Assembly: GCA_023055505.1 (NCBI GenBank)
Contig: JALIRH010000122.1
Coordinates: forward strand, 730,001-794,000
DNA length: 64,000 nucleotides
Direction: 5' to 3'
Source: Callipepla californica brunnescens
Taxonomy: Eukaryota; Chordata; Aves; Galliformes; Odontophoridae
The notes below the pieces were generated by a model, which saw nothing but the letters and a program-made list of their open reading frames with translations, made no database searches and was not told the DNA's origin. Made by a program: the position numbers and the translations under genes. The stretch's first letter is position 1. Each line of letters opens with the position of its first letter. Of this stretch, positions 9,643 through 22,129 are shown piece after piece.

Positions 9643-9786
9643 CTGCAGGGGAAGAGATAAGAGATATGATAAGGGGTGATATAGGGAGATATGGGGAGAT
9701 ATAGGGAGATATGGGGGAGATACGGGGCAGGGATGGGGCTGTGGGGGTTTGAAGGGGCAGCTGTGGGGCAGTTGTGGGGGACTCAC

Positions 9787-9822
9787 TCTTTGCCCTCCTC
9801 ATCCATGTCATCCACCTCGTAC
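9787..9822 (-). pseudogene. SGF29: SGF29 Tudor-domain exon (YEVDDMDEEGKE)
   Basis: A 36-nt exon lies between a CCCCAG acceptor and a GTGAGT donor and encodes YEVDDMDEEGKE, a hallmark of the SGF29 tandem Tudor domain. It is open, with both splice sites consensus. It is bounded by C-rich minisatellite upstream and short repeats downstream. Confidence 0.88.
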
Positions 9823-9839
9823 CTGGGGCACAAAGGCGT

Positions 9840-10612
9840 CACCCCAATGTTAACCCTAATCCTAACCCCATATCGCCCCTATTTCACCCCATATCTCCTA
9901 ATATCACCCCATATGACTCCGTATCACCCCATATTACCCCTTACTGCCCCATATTACCCCTTATCACCCCATACCACCCCATTCGCTCCATACTTCCCCC
10001 ATATCACCCCATCACCCACTATCACCCCAATGTCACCCCATATCGGCCCATATCACCCCCTATCATCCCATATTGCTCCTATATCACCCCATATTGCCCC
10101 TATATCACCCCTTATCACCCCTATTTCACCCCATATCCCCCAAGATCACTCCATATCATCCCATATCGCCACATACTGCCCCAATATCTCCCCCATATCA
10201 CCCCCTATGGCCCCGATATTGCCCCCTATCACCCCATATCGCTCCATATCGCTTCTTACCACCCCATAAACCCCCCTATCACCCCCATATCGCCCCTATA
10301 TTACCCCATTTCGCCCCTTATCGTCCCATATTGCCCCTATTTCACCCAAATCTCCCCATTATCTCCCCATATCACCCCATATCATACCCATATCGCCCCA
10401 TACAGCCACATATCGCCCCATACCAACACCTATTGCCCCTATTTCACCATGTATCTCCCCATTATCTCCCCATATCGCCCCATATCAACCCACATTGCTC
10501 CTATATCACCCCATATTGCCCCATACTGCCCCATATCGCCACATACCACCCCCTATCGGCCCTATTTCATTCCATATCTCCCAAAATCATGCCATACCGC
10601 CCCATATCGCCA
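9840..10612 (+). repeat. C-rich minisatellite (CCCCATATCAC type)
   Basis: Units of 10-11 bp such as CCCCATATCA and CCCCATATTG run for about 770 bp in the position of an SGF29 intron. The + strand is C-rich and the block ends abruptly at 10612, where the G-rich array begins. Confidence 0.92.
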
Positions 10613-10615
10613 AAC

Positions 10616-10640
10616 TTGTTGGCGATGAGGAGGCTATGGG
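10616..10640 (-). pseudogene. SGF29: Possible SGF29 exon end (before the Tudor exon)
   Basis: A non-repeat island on the minus strand reads ATCGCCAACAA followed by GTTTGG. The SGF29 exon before YEVDD ends in codons for an asparagine and a split lysine, and the next exon here starts with the matching G. The island sits exactly where strand composition flips between two minisatellites. It is short, so this is only a suggestion. Confidence 0.25.
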
Positions 10641-13064
10641 GAAGTTATGGGGCAGCAGTGAGGCGGCAATGGGGCAGTAGTAAGGCAGCTATGGTCCAGC
10701 AGTAGGGCAGCTACGGGGCAAGAGTGAGGCAGCTACGGGGCAGCAGTGGGGCAGCGATGGGGCAGCCATGGGGCAGCTATAAGGAGGCTATGGGGCAGCA
10801 GTGAGTCACCTATGAGGCAGAAGAGGGGCAGCTAAGGGGCAGCAATGAGGTAGCCATGGGGCAGCTATGGGGCAGCGCTGAGGCAGCTATGGGGCAGCTA
10901 TGAAGCAGCCATGGGGCAGCATTGAGGCAGCAGTGGGGCAGCTATGAGGAGGCTATGGGGCAGCAATGGGTCAGTAGTGATGAAGCAGCGGGACACCTAT
11001 AAGGAAGCAGGGAGGCAGCTATGAGCAGGATATGGGGAGCCTATGGGGCAGATATGGGGCGGCTTTGGGGATAGAGTGGGGCAGCTATGGGGCAGCAGAG
11101 GGGCAGCTATGAGGTGGCTATGGGAAGACTATGGGGCAGCAGTGAGACAGCTATGGGGCGGCTATGGGGCAGCTATGAGGCAGCTATGTAACAGCTATGG
11201 GGCAGCAAGGATGTAGCCATGGGGCAGCAATGGGGTAGCTATGAGGAGGCTATGGTGAGGCTATAGGGAAAGCTATGGGGCAGCAGTGAAGCAGCCATGG
11301 GGCAGTTATGAGGCAGCAGTGAGAAAGCTATGGGGTAGCTATGAGGATGCTATGGGGATGCTATGAGGAAGCTATGGGGAGGCTATGGGGCACCTGTGGG
11401 GCAGAAGTGTGGAAACCATGGCGCAGCTATGGGGCATCAGTGAGGCAGCTATGGGGCAGCTATGAGGAGGCTATTGGAGGGCTATGGGGCAACAGTGGGC
11501 AGCTACGAGGGTACTATAGGGCAGCAGTGGGGCAGCTATGGGGCACCAGTGAGTCAGCTATGAGGTGGCTATGAGAAGGCTATGGGGCAGCTCTGGGGCA
11601 GCATTGAGGCAGGTATGAAGCGGCTATGGGGCAGCAGTGGGGTAGCTATGAGGAGGCTACTGGGAGGCTATGGGGCAGCTATGGGGTAGCAGTGAGGCAG
11701 CCATGGGGCAGTCATGGGACAGCAGTGAGTCAGCTATGGGGAAGCTATGGGGAGGCTATGGGGCAGCAGTGGGGCAGCTATGGGGCAGCAGTGGGCAGCT
11801 ATGAGGAGGCTATGGAGAGGCTATGGGGCAGCTGTGGGGAAGCAGTGTGGAAGCCATGGGGCAGCTATGGGACAGCACTGAGGCAGCAGTGGGGCAGATA
11901 TGAGGAAGCAGTGTGGCAGCTATGGGGCAACAGTGCAGCAGCTATGAGGAGGCTATGGGGAGTCCATGGGGCAGCTGTGGGGCAGCAGTGAGGCAGGTAT
12001 GGGGCCGCAATGGGGCAGCAGTGAGGCAGCAATGGGGCAGCAATGAGGCAGCAGTGGGGCAGCTATGAAAAGGCTATGGGGCAGCAGTGAGGCATCAGTG
12101 GGGCAGCAATGGGGCAGCAGTGGGGCAGCTATGAGGAAGCAGTGGGGCAGGTATGGGGCAGCACTGGGGCAGCTATGGGGCTGCTATGAGTAGGCTATGG
12201 GGAGGCTATGGGGCAGCTCTTGGGCAGCTATGGGGCAGCAGTGGGGCATCTATGGGGCAGCTATGGGGCAGTAGTGGGGCATCTATGGGGCAGCAGTGAA
12301 GCAGCTATGGGGCAGCAGTGAAGCAGCTATGGGGCAGAATTGGGCAGCTATGAGTAGGCTTTGGGGCATCTATGGAGCGGCTATGAGGCAGCCATGGAGC
12401 AGCTATGGGGCAGCAGTGGGGAAGATACGAGGAGGCTCTGGGGCAGCTATCTGGCGGCTATGAGGCAGCCATGGGGCATCTATGTGGCAGTAGTGGGGCA
12501 GCTATGGGGAAGGAGTGAGGCAGCTATGAGGAGTATATGGCGATGCTTTGAGGCAGCAGTGGGGCAGCTATGAGGAGGCTATGAGGAGGCTACGGGGCAG
12601 CTGTGGGGCAGACTTGGGGCAATAGTGGAGCAACTATGTAGCAGCAGAGCGGCAGCAGTGGGGCAGCAGTGGGGCAGCTATGGGGCTGCTATAGGGCAGT
12701 AGTGGGGCAGCTATAAAACTGCAATGGGGCAACTATGGAACAGCAGTAGGGTATCTATGGAACAGCACTGGGGGAGCTATGGGCCAGCTATGAGGAGGCT
12801 AAGGGGTGGCTATGGGGCAAAAGTGAGGCAGCTATGGGGCAGCTAAGGGGAGAATATGGTGTGGCTATGCGGCAGTAGTTGGGCAGCGATAGGGCAGCAG
12901 TGAGGCAGCTATGTGGCAGCAGTTAGGCATCGCTGGAACAGCACTGGGGAAGCTAAGGGCCAGCTATGAGGAGGCTATGGGGCGGCTATGGGGCAGTAGT
13001 GATGCAGCAGTAAGGCACCTGTAAGGAAGCAGAGAGGCAGTTATGGGGCAGCAGTGAGGCAGCT

Positions 13065-14736
13065 ATGAGCAGGATATGGGGAGCATATGGGGCAGATATG
13101 GGGCGGCTTTGGGGCAAGAGTCGGGCAGCTATGGGGGAGCAGTGGGCCAACTATGAGGTGGCTACGGGGAGACTATGGGGCAGCAGTGAGTTAGCTATGG
13201 GGCAGCAGTGGGGCAGCTATGAGGCAGCTTGGTGGCAGGTAAAGGGCAGCAGAGATGTAGTCATGGGGCAGCAATGGGGTAGCTATGAGGAGGCTATAGG
13301 GAGGCAATTGGGCAGCTATGGGGCAGCAGTGAGGCAGCAATGGGGCTGTTATGGGGCAGCGGTGAGGAAGCTATGGGGAAGCTATGAGGAAGCTATGGGG
13401 AGGCTATGGGGCAGAAGTCGGGCAGCTATGGGGAAAGAGTAGGGCAGCAGTGAGTTGGCTATGGGGAGGCTGTGGGATATTAGTGGGGCAGCTATTGGGC
13501 AAAAGTGGGGCAGCAGTGGGGCAAGAGTGGAGCAGCGATGGGGCAGCAGTGCGGCAGCTATGGGGCAGCAATGGAGCAGCAGTGAGGCAGCCATCGGGCA
13601 GTTCTGGGGCAGCAATGAGGCAGCTATGGGGCAGCAGTGAAGCAGCTATGGGGCAGCAGTGGCGCAGCTATTGGGTGGCTATGAGGCAGCCATAGGGCAG
13701 CTACAGGGCAGCTATGAGGAGGCTATGGGGCAGCTGTAGGGCAGCAGTGTCGAAGCCATGGCGCAGCTATGGGGCAAGAGTGAGGCAGCTATGGGGCAGC
13801 TATGAGGAGGCTATTGGAAGGCTATGGGGCAACAGTGGGCAGCTACGAGGGAGCTATGGGGCAGCAGTGGAACAGCTATGAGGTGGCTATGGAGAGGCTA
13901 TGGGGCAGCTGTGGGGCAGCAGTGTGGAAGCCATGGGGCAGCTATGAGGCATCAGTGAGGCAGCTATGGAGCAGCTATGAGAGGGCTATTGGAGGGCTAT
14001 GGGGCAGCGGTGGGGCAGCTATGAGGGGCCTCTAGGGCAGCAGTGGGGCAGCAAAGGGGCAGCAGTGGTGCAGCTATGAGGTGGCTATAAGGAGTTTAGG
14101 AGGAGGCTATGGGTCATCTATGGAGCGGTCACGGGGAAAGAGAGGGGCAGCTATGGGGCAGCTATGAGGAGGCTATTGGAAAGCTATGGGGCAGCTCTGA
14201 GGTACCTATGGGGTACGAGTGAGGCAGCTATGAGGCAGCTATGTGGTTGCATTAGGGCAGCTATAAGGCAGCAGTGGGGAAGCTATGAGGAGGCTATTGA
14301 GACGCTATGGGGCAGCTATGGGGCAGCAGTGAGGTACCCATGGGGCAGTTATAGGGCTGCAGTGAGTTAGCTACGGGGAATCTTTGTGGAGGCAATGGGG
14401 CAGCAGTGGGGCAGCAGTGGGGCAATAGTGGGGCAGCTATGGGGTGGCTATGGGGCAGTAGTGGGGCATCTAATGGGCAGAGGTGGGGCATCTATGGAAC
14501 ACCATTGGGGGAGCTATGGGCCAGCTATGAGAAGGCTATGGGGCGGCTATGGGGCAGCAGTGAGGCAGCTGTGGGGCAGCTATGAAGCTGCCATGGGGGA
14601 ACATTGAGGCAGCAGTGGGGCAGCTATGAGGAGGCTATGATGACGCAATGCAGGAGCTATAGGGCAGTAGTGATGCAGCAGTGGAGCAGCAATAAGGAAG
14701 CAGTGAGGCAGCTATGGGGCAGCAGTGAGGGCAGCT
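13065..14736 (+). repeat. Higher-order repeat unit 1 of the 11-bp array
   Basis: It starts at the anchor ATGAGCAGGATATGGGGAGC and is 1672 bp, exactly 152 x 11. Its internal variant order is nearly the same as the next unit. Confidence 0.8.
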
Positions 14737-16353
14737 ATGAGCAGGATATGGGGAGCATATGGGGCAGATATGGGGCGGCTTTGGGGCAAGAGTGGGGCAG
14801 CTATGGGGGAGCAGTGGGCCGACTATGAGGTGGCTACGGGGAGACTATGGGGCAGCAGTGAGTTAGCTATGGGGCGGCTATGGGGCAGCAGTGGGGCAGC
14901 TATGAGGCAGCTAGGTGGCAGGTAAAGGGCAGCAGAGATGTAGTCATGGGGCAGCAATGGGGTAGCTATGAGGAGGCTATAGGGAGGCTATTGGGCAGCT
15001 ATGGGGCAGCAGTGAGGCAGCAATGGGGCTGTTATGGGGCAGCAGTGAGGAAGCTATGGGGAAGCTATGAGGAAGCTATGGGGCAGAAGTCGGGCAGCTA
15101 TGGGGAAAGAGTAGGGCAGCAGTGAGTTGGCTATGGGGAGGCTGTGGGATATTAGTGGGGCAGCTATTGGGCAAAAGTGGGGCAGCAGTGGGGCAAGAGT
15201 GGAGCAGCGATGGGGCAGCAGTGCGGCAGCTATGGGGCAGCAATGGAGCAGCAGTGAGGCAGCCATCGGGCAGTTCTGGGGCAGCAATGAGGCAGCTATG
15301 GGGCAGCAGTGAAGCAGCTATGGGGCAGCAGTGGCGCAGCTATTGGGTGGCTATGAGGCAGCCATAGGGCAGCTACGGGGCAGCTATGAGGAGGCTATGG
15401 GGCAGCTGTAGGGCAGCAGTGTCGAAGCCATGGCGCAGCTATGGGGCAAGAGTGAGGCAGCTATGGGGCAGCTATGAGGAGGCTATTGGAAGGCTATGGG
15501 GCAACAGTGGGCAGCTACGAGGGAGCTATGGGGCAGCAGTGGAACAGCTATGAGGTGGCTATGGAGAGGCTATGGGGCAGCTGTGGGGCAGCAGTGTGGA
15601 AGCCATGGGGCAGCTATGAGGCATCAGTGAGGCAGCTATGGAGCAGCTATGAGAGGGCTATTGGAGGGCTATGGGGCAGCGGTGGGGCAGCTATGAGGGG
15701 CCTCTAGGGCAGCAGTGGGGCAGCTATGGGGCAGCAGTGGTGCAGCTATGAGGTGGCTATAAGGAGTTTAGGAGGAGGCTATGGGTCATCTATGGAGCGG
15801 TCACGGGGAAACAGAGGGGCAGCTATGGGGCAGCTATGAGGAGGCTATTGGAAGGCTATGGGGCAGCTCTGAGGTACCTATGGGGTACGAGTGAGGCAGC
15901 TATGAAACAGCTATGTGGTTGCATTAGGGCAGCTATAGGGCAGCAGTGGGGAAGCTATGAGGAGGCTATTGAGACGCTATGGGGCAGCTATGGGGCAGCA
16001 GTGAGGTACCCACATGGCAGTTATAGGGCTGCAGTGAGTTAGCTACGGGGAAGCTATGGGGCATCTAATGGGCAGTAGTGGGGCATCTAATGGGCAGTAG
16101 TGGGGCATCTATGGAACACCATTGGGGGAGCTATGGGCCAGCTATGAGAAGGCTATGGGGCGGCTATGTGGCAGCAGTGAGGCAGCTGTGGGGCAGCTAT
16201 GAAGCTGCCATGGGGGAACATTGAGGCAGCAGTGGGGCAGCTATGAGGAGGCTATGATGACGCAATGCAGGAGCTATAGGGCAGTAGTGATGCAGCAGTG
16301 GAGCAGCAATAAGGAAGCAGTGAGGCAGCTATGGGGCAGCAGTGAGGGCAGCT
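14737..16353 (+). repeat. Higher-order repeat unit 2 of the 11-bp array
   Basis: 1617 bp, exactly 147 x 11, from the same anchor. It matches unit 1 closely apart from whole-unit gains and losses. Confidence 0.8.
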
Positions 16354-18519
16354 ATGAGCAGGATATGGGGAGCATATGGGGCAGATATGGGGCGGCTTTG
16401 GGGCAAGAGTGGGGCAGCTATGGGGGAGCAGTGGGCCGACTATGAGGTGGCTACGGGGAGACTATGGGGCAGCAGTGAGTTAGCTATGGGGCGGCTATGG
16501 GGCAGCAGTGGGGCAGCTATGAGGCAGCTAGGTGGCAGGTAAAGGGCAGCAGAGATGTAGTCATGGGGCAGCAATGGGGTAGCTATGAGGAGGCTATAGG
16601 GAGGCTATTGGGCAGCTATGGGGCAGCAGTGAGGCAGCAATGGGGCTGTTATGGGGCAGCAGTGAGGAAGCTATGGGGAAGCTATGAGGAAGCTATGGGG
16701 AGGCTATGGGGCAGAAGTCGGGCAGCTATGGGGAAAGAGTAGGGCAGCAGTGAGTTGGCTATGGGGAGGCTGTGGGATATTAGTGGGGCAGCTATTGGGC
16801 AAAAGTGGGGCAGCAGTGGGGCAAGAGTGGAGCAGCGATGGGGCAGCAGTGCGGCAGCTATGGGGCAGCAATGGAGCAGCAGTGAGGCAGCCATCGGGCA
16901 GTTCTGGGGCAGCAATGAGGCAGCTATGGGGCAGCAGTGAAGCAGCTATGGGGCAGCAGTGGCGCAGCTATTGGGTGGCTATGAGGCAGCCATAGGGCAG
17001 CTACAGGGCAGCTATGAGGAGGCTATGGGGCAGCTGTAGGGCAGCAGTGTCGAAGCCATGGCGCAGCTATGGGGCAAGAGTGAGGCAGCTATGGGGCAGC
17101 TATGAGGAGGCTATTGGAAGGCTATGGGGCAACAGTGGGCAGCTACGAGGGAGCTATGGGGCAGCAGTGGAACAGCTATGAGGTGGCTATGGAGAGGCTA
17201 TGGGGCAGCTGTGGGGCAGCAGTGTGGAAGCCATGGGGCAGCTATGAGGCATCAGTGAGGCAGCTATGGAGCAGCTATGAGAGGGCTATTGGAGGGCTAT
17301 GGGGCAGCGGTGGGGCAGCTATGAGGGGCCTCTAGGGCAGCAGTGGGGCAGCTATGGGGCAGCAGTGGTGCAGCTATGAGGTGGCTATAAGGAGTTTAGG
17401 AGGAGGCTATGGGTCATCTATGGAGCGGTCACGGGGAAAGAGAGGGGCAGCTATGGGGCAGCTATGAGGAGGCTATTGGAAGGCTATGGGGCAGCTCTGA
17501 GGTACCTATGGGGTACGAGTGAGGCAGCTATGAAACAGCTATGTGGTTGCATTAGGGCAGCTATAGGGCAGCAGTGGGGAAGCTATGAGGAGGCTATTGA
17601 GACGCTATGGGGCAGCTATAGGGCAGCAGTGAGGTACCCACATGGCAGTTATAGGGCTGCAGTGAGTTAGCTACGGGGAAGCTATGGGGTGTCTATGGGG
17701 CAGTAGTGGGGCATCTAATGGGCAGTAGTGGGGCATCTATGGAACACCTTTGGGGCAGCTATGGGGCAGCTAAGAAGCTGCCATGGGGCAGCATTGAGGC
17801 AGCAGTGAGTCAGCAGTGGGGAAGCTATGAGGAGGCTATTGAGATGCTATGGGGCAGCTATGGGGCAGCAGTGAGGTACCCATGGGGCAGTTATAGGGCT
17901 GCAGTAAGTTAGCTACGGGGAAGCTATGGGGAGGCAATGGGGCAGCACTGGAACAGCAGTGGGGCAATAGTGGGGCAGCTATGGAACACCATTGGGGGAG
18001 CTATGGGCCAGCTATGAGAAAGCTATGGGGCGGCTATAAGGCAGCAGTGAGGCAGCTGTGGGGCAGCTATGGGGCAGCTATGAAGCTGCCATGGGGCAGC
18101 ATTGAGGCAGCAGTGAGTCAGCAGTGGGGAAGCTATGAGGAGGCTATTGAGATGCTATGGGGCAGCTATGGGGCAGCAGTTAGGTACCCATGGGGCAGTT
18201 ATAGGGCTGCAGTAAGTTAGCTACGGGGAAGCTATGGGGAGGCAATGGGGCAGCACTGGAACAGCAGTGGGGCAGCAGTGGGGCAATAGTGGGGCAGCTA
18301 TGGGGCAGTAGTGGGGCATCTATGGGACACCATTGGGGGAGCTATGGGCCAGCTATGAAGCTGCCATGGGGCAGCATTGAGGCAGCAGTGAGTCAGCAGT
18401 GGGGCAGCTATGAGGAGGATATGATGAGGCAATGCGGGAGCTATAGATCAGTAGTGATGCAGCAGTAAGGCACCTGTAAGGAAGCAGAGAGGCAGTTATG
18501 GGGCAGCAGTGAGGCAGGT
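16354..18519 (+). repeat. Higher-order repeat unit 3 of the 11-bp array
   Basis: 2166 bp to the next anchor at 18520, very close to 197 x 11. The end carries an extra internal duplication (17.7-18.3 kb). Further anchors at 11021 and 19874 mark more diverged units. Confidence 0.75.
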
Positions 18520-21500
18520 ATGAGCAGGATATGGGGAGCATATGGGGCAGATATGGGGCAGCTTTGGGGCAAGAGTGGGGCAGCTATGGGGGAGCAGTGG
18601 GCCAACTATGAGGTGGCTACGGGGAGACTATGGGGCAGCAGTGAGTTAGCTATGGGGCGGCTATGGGGCAGCAGTGGGGCAACTATGAGGCAGCTAGGTG
18701 GCAGGTAAAGGGCAGCAGAGATGTAGTCATGGGGCAGCAATGGGGTAGCTATGAGGAGGCTATAGGGAGGCTATTGGGCAGCTATGGGGCAGCAGTGAGG
18801 CAGCAATGGGGAAGCTATGAGGAAGCTATGGGGAGGCTATGGGGCAGAAGTCGGGCAGCTATGGGGAAAGAGTAGGGCAGCAGTGAGTTGGCTATGGGGA
18901 GGCAGTAGTGTGGAAGCCATGGGGCAGCTCTGGGATAGCAGTGAAACAGCAGTGGGGCAGGAAAGGAGCATCAGTGAGGCAGCTATGGGGTAGCTATGAG
19001 GAGGCTATTGGAATACTACGGGGCAGCGGTGGGGCAGCTATGAGGGGGCTATATTGAAGTAGTGGGGCAGATAGGGGGCAGCAGTGGGGCAGCTATGTGG
19101 TGGCTATGAGGAGGTTAGGAGAAGGCTATGGGTCAGCTATGGGGCGGCTACGGGGAAAGAGTGGGGCTGCTATGGGGCAGCACTGGGGCAGCTATGGCGC
19201 AGCAGTGGGGCAGCAGTGAGTTACCTATGGGGAGGCAATGGGGCAGCAGTGAGTTAGCTATGGGGCAGATATGGAGCAGCTGTGGGGTAGATATGAGGCA
19301 ACTATGTGGCAGATATGGGGCAGCAGTAAGGCAGGTATGGGGCCGTTATGGGGCAGCAGTGATGCAGCTATGGGGAAAGATTGGGGCAGCTATGGCAGCA
19401 GTGGGGCAGCTATGGGGAAGCAGTGATGCAGCTATGAGGAGGATATGGCGATGCTATGGGGCAGCAGTGGGGCAGTTATGAGGAGGCTATGGGGAGGCTA
19501 TAGGGCAGCTGCGGGGCAGCTTTTTGGCAGTAGTGGAGCAGGTATGAAGCAGCAGAGGGGCAGAAGTGGGGCAGTAGTGGGGCAGCTACGGGGCAGTAGT
19601 GCGGCAGCTATGGGGCGGCTATAAAGCAGTAGTGGGGCATCTAATGGGCAGTAGTGGGGCAGCTATAAAACTGCAATGGGGCAGCTATGGAACAGCAGTG
19701 GGGCATCTATGGAACAGCACTGGGGGATCTACGGGCCAGCTATGAGGAGGCTATGGGGCGGCTATGGAGCAGCAGTGAGGCAGCTATGGGGCAGCTATGA
19801 AGCAGCCATGGGGCAGCATTGAGGCAGCAGTGAGGCAGTAGTGGGGCACCTATAAGGAAGCAGTGAGGCAGCTATGAGCAGGATATGGGGAGCCTATGGG
19901 GCAAGAGTGGGGCAGCTATGGGGCAGCAGAGGGGCAGCTATGAGGTGGCTATGGGGAGGCTATGGGGCAGCAGTGAGATAGCTATGGGTCGGCTATGGGG
20001 CAGCAGTGGTGCAGCTATGAGGCAGCTATGTGGCAGCTATAGGGCAGCAGGGATGTAGCTATGGGGCAGCAGTGAGTTAGCTATGGGGCAGCTATGGGGC
20101 AGCACTGAAGCAGCCATGGGGCAGTTATGGGGCAGCAGTGAGGAAGCTATGGGGCAGCTATGAGGATGCTATGGGGAGGCTATGGGGCAGTAGCGGGGGA
20201 GCTAAAGGGCAAAAGTTGGGCAGCTATTTGGCAAGAGTAGGGCAGCTATGGGGCAGCAGTGGGGTTGCTATGAGGCAGCAGTGGGGCAGCTATGGGGCAG
20301 CTGTGCAGTAGCATTGTGAAGGCTATAGGAACAGTTATGGGGCAGCAGTGAGGAAGCTATGGGGCAGTTATGGAGCATCTATGAGGATGCTATGGGGAGC
20401 CTATGGGGCAGCAGTGGGGCAGCTATGAGGTTGTTATTTGGCAGCAGTAAGGCAGCTATGAGGTGCCTATGTGACAGCTATGTGGCATCTAATGGGATAG
20501 CTATGAGAAGGCTATAGAGAGGCTATGGGGGAGCTATGGGGCAGCTGTGAGGCAACTATGGGGAAGCTATGAGGAAGCTATGGGGAGGCTATGGGGCAGA
20601 AGTGGGCAGCTATGTGGAAAGAGTGGGGCAGCTATGAGTTGGCTATGGGGAGGCTGTGGGGTAGTACTGGGGCAGCTATTGGACAAAACTGGGGCAGCTA
20701 TGGGGCAAGAGAGGGGCAGCTATGTGGCAGCTATGGAGCAGCAGTGAGGCAGCCATGGGGAAGTTATGGGGCAGCAATGAGGCAGCTAATGGGCAGATAT
20801 GAGGAAGCTACATGGAGGCTAGGGGCAGAAGTGGGGCACCTATGGGGCAGCATCGGGCAGCTATGAGGAGGCTATTGGGATGCTATGGAGCAGCTGTGGG
20901 GCAGCAGTGTGGCAGGTATGGGGCTGCTATTAGGCAGCAGTGGGGCAGCAGTGGGGCAGACGAGAGGAGCCTATGGGGCGGCTATGGGGCAGCAGTGGGG
21001 CAGCTATGGGGCAGCAGTGGGGAAGCCATGGGGTAGTTATGGGTTTGAAGTGAGGCAGCTATGGGGCAGCTATGTGGAGACTATGGAAAGGCTATGGGGC
21101 AGCAGTGTGCAGCTATGAGTTGGCCATGGGAAGGTTATGGGGCAGTAGTGGGGCAGCTATTGGGCAAGAATGGGGTAGCTATGGGGCAGCTATGAGGAGG
21201 ATATGGGGAGCCAATGGGGCAGATATGGGGTGGCTATAAGGCAAGAGTGGGGCAGCTATGGGGCAGCAGAGGAACAGCTATGAGGTGGCTATGGGGAGGC
21301 TATGGGGCAGCAGGGAGTTAACTATGGGGCGGCTATGGGGCGTGAGTGGAGCAGCTATGAGGCTGCAGTAAGGTAGCTTTGGGGCAGCAGTGGGGTAGCT
21401 ATGAGGAGGCTAATGGGAGGCTATGGGGCAGCTATGGGGTACTAGTGAGGCAGCTATGAGGCAGCTATGTGGCTGCAGTAGGGCAGCTATGGGGCAGCAT

Positions 21501-21784
21501 TGGGCAGCTATGAGAAGGCTATGGGGAGGCTATGGGGCAGCTTTGTGGCGGCTATGGGGCAGTATTGGGACATCTTTTGGGCAGCAGTGGGGCAGCTATG
21601 AGGAGGCTATGGGGCAGCAGTGAAGCAGCAGTGGGCAGCTGGTTCCCCCCGCCCCTGTTTTTGTATTCCCCGTCCCTTCATGGAAGCCCACCAATGTGGA
21701 TGGGCTTATCCCCGCCCCTTTTATTGTAACACCGCCCCTTTTGCCCCCCCCCCCCCCCCACTCGTTTCGGGGTCCCCGCGCTGC

Positions 21785-21855
21785 GTTGTTCTCGGGCTGC
21801 ATCCTCCCGTGGGTTTTCTGGATGTCGATGAGCTTGTGCTCGCTGCTTGTGCTCC
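21785..21855 (-). pseudogene. SGF29: SGF29 coding exon 2, frameshifted, donor lost
   Basis: After a CCCCCGCAG acceptor, the exon encodes SEHKLIDIQKTHGRMQ and PENN, the conserved coiled-coil start of SGF29. Only 11 nt precede the serine codon, so the phase does not agree with exon 1; the simplest reading is a 1-nt loss. At the expected exon end the sequence reads AACAACGCAG, with no GT donor. Both are direct sequence observations. Confidence 0.78.
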
Positions 21856-22129
21856 CTGCGGGGGCAGTGGCGGCCTCAGCCCCATACGCCCTCCCCACAT
21901 CGACGGCCCCGGACCCACAACCCCGACCCCAGCCCCATAACCCCGACCCCACATCTGCAGCCCCAGCCCCATAACTGAGCACCCGGACATAGAACCGAGC
22001 ACCGAGCCCCATTAGCTCCAACCCCTGCCCCACATCCCCGTCCCCCACCCAACTCCGCCCCACTCACCCACACCCTATTCCCCCCTTCTCCCTCCGCCAC
22101 CCCGCTCTCCCCCCTTTCCCCTCCCCCAC

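Larger units (their letters stand above)
10627..21640 (+). repeat. 11-kb G-rich minisatellite, 11-bp unit (GCTATGGGGCA)
   Basis: About 1000 copies of an 11-bp unit with variants GCTATGGGGCA, GCAGTGGGGCA, GCTATGAGGAG and GCAGTGAGGCA occupy the place of the central SGF29 exons. Runs of four Gs every 11 bp give strong G-quadruplex potential on +. Thirty-three bp is 11 codons, so each frame shows an 11-residue periodic peptide (LWGSYGAAVRQ style). These frames are not genes. A higher-order repeat is embedded. Confidence 0.95.

Noticed and set aside
9691..10705. Open frames of PISPHIAPYCP type, up to 284 residues
   Set aside because: They come from the CCCCATATCAC minisatellite; the period, not selection, keeps them open.
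10627..21640. Dozens of LWGSYGAA-type open frames and minus-strand counterparts
   Set aside because: They are direct products of the 11-bp repeat; identical peptides recur only because of higher-order repeats.
10627..21640. CRISPR-like array
   Set aside because: Units are 11 bp with no repeat-spacer structure, in a vertebrate sequence.
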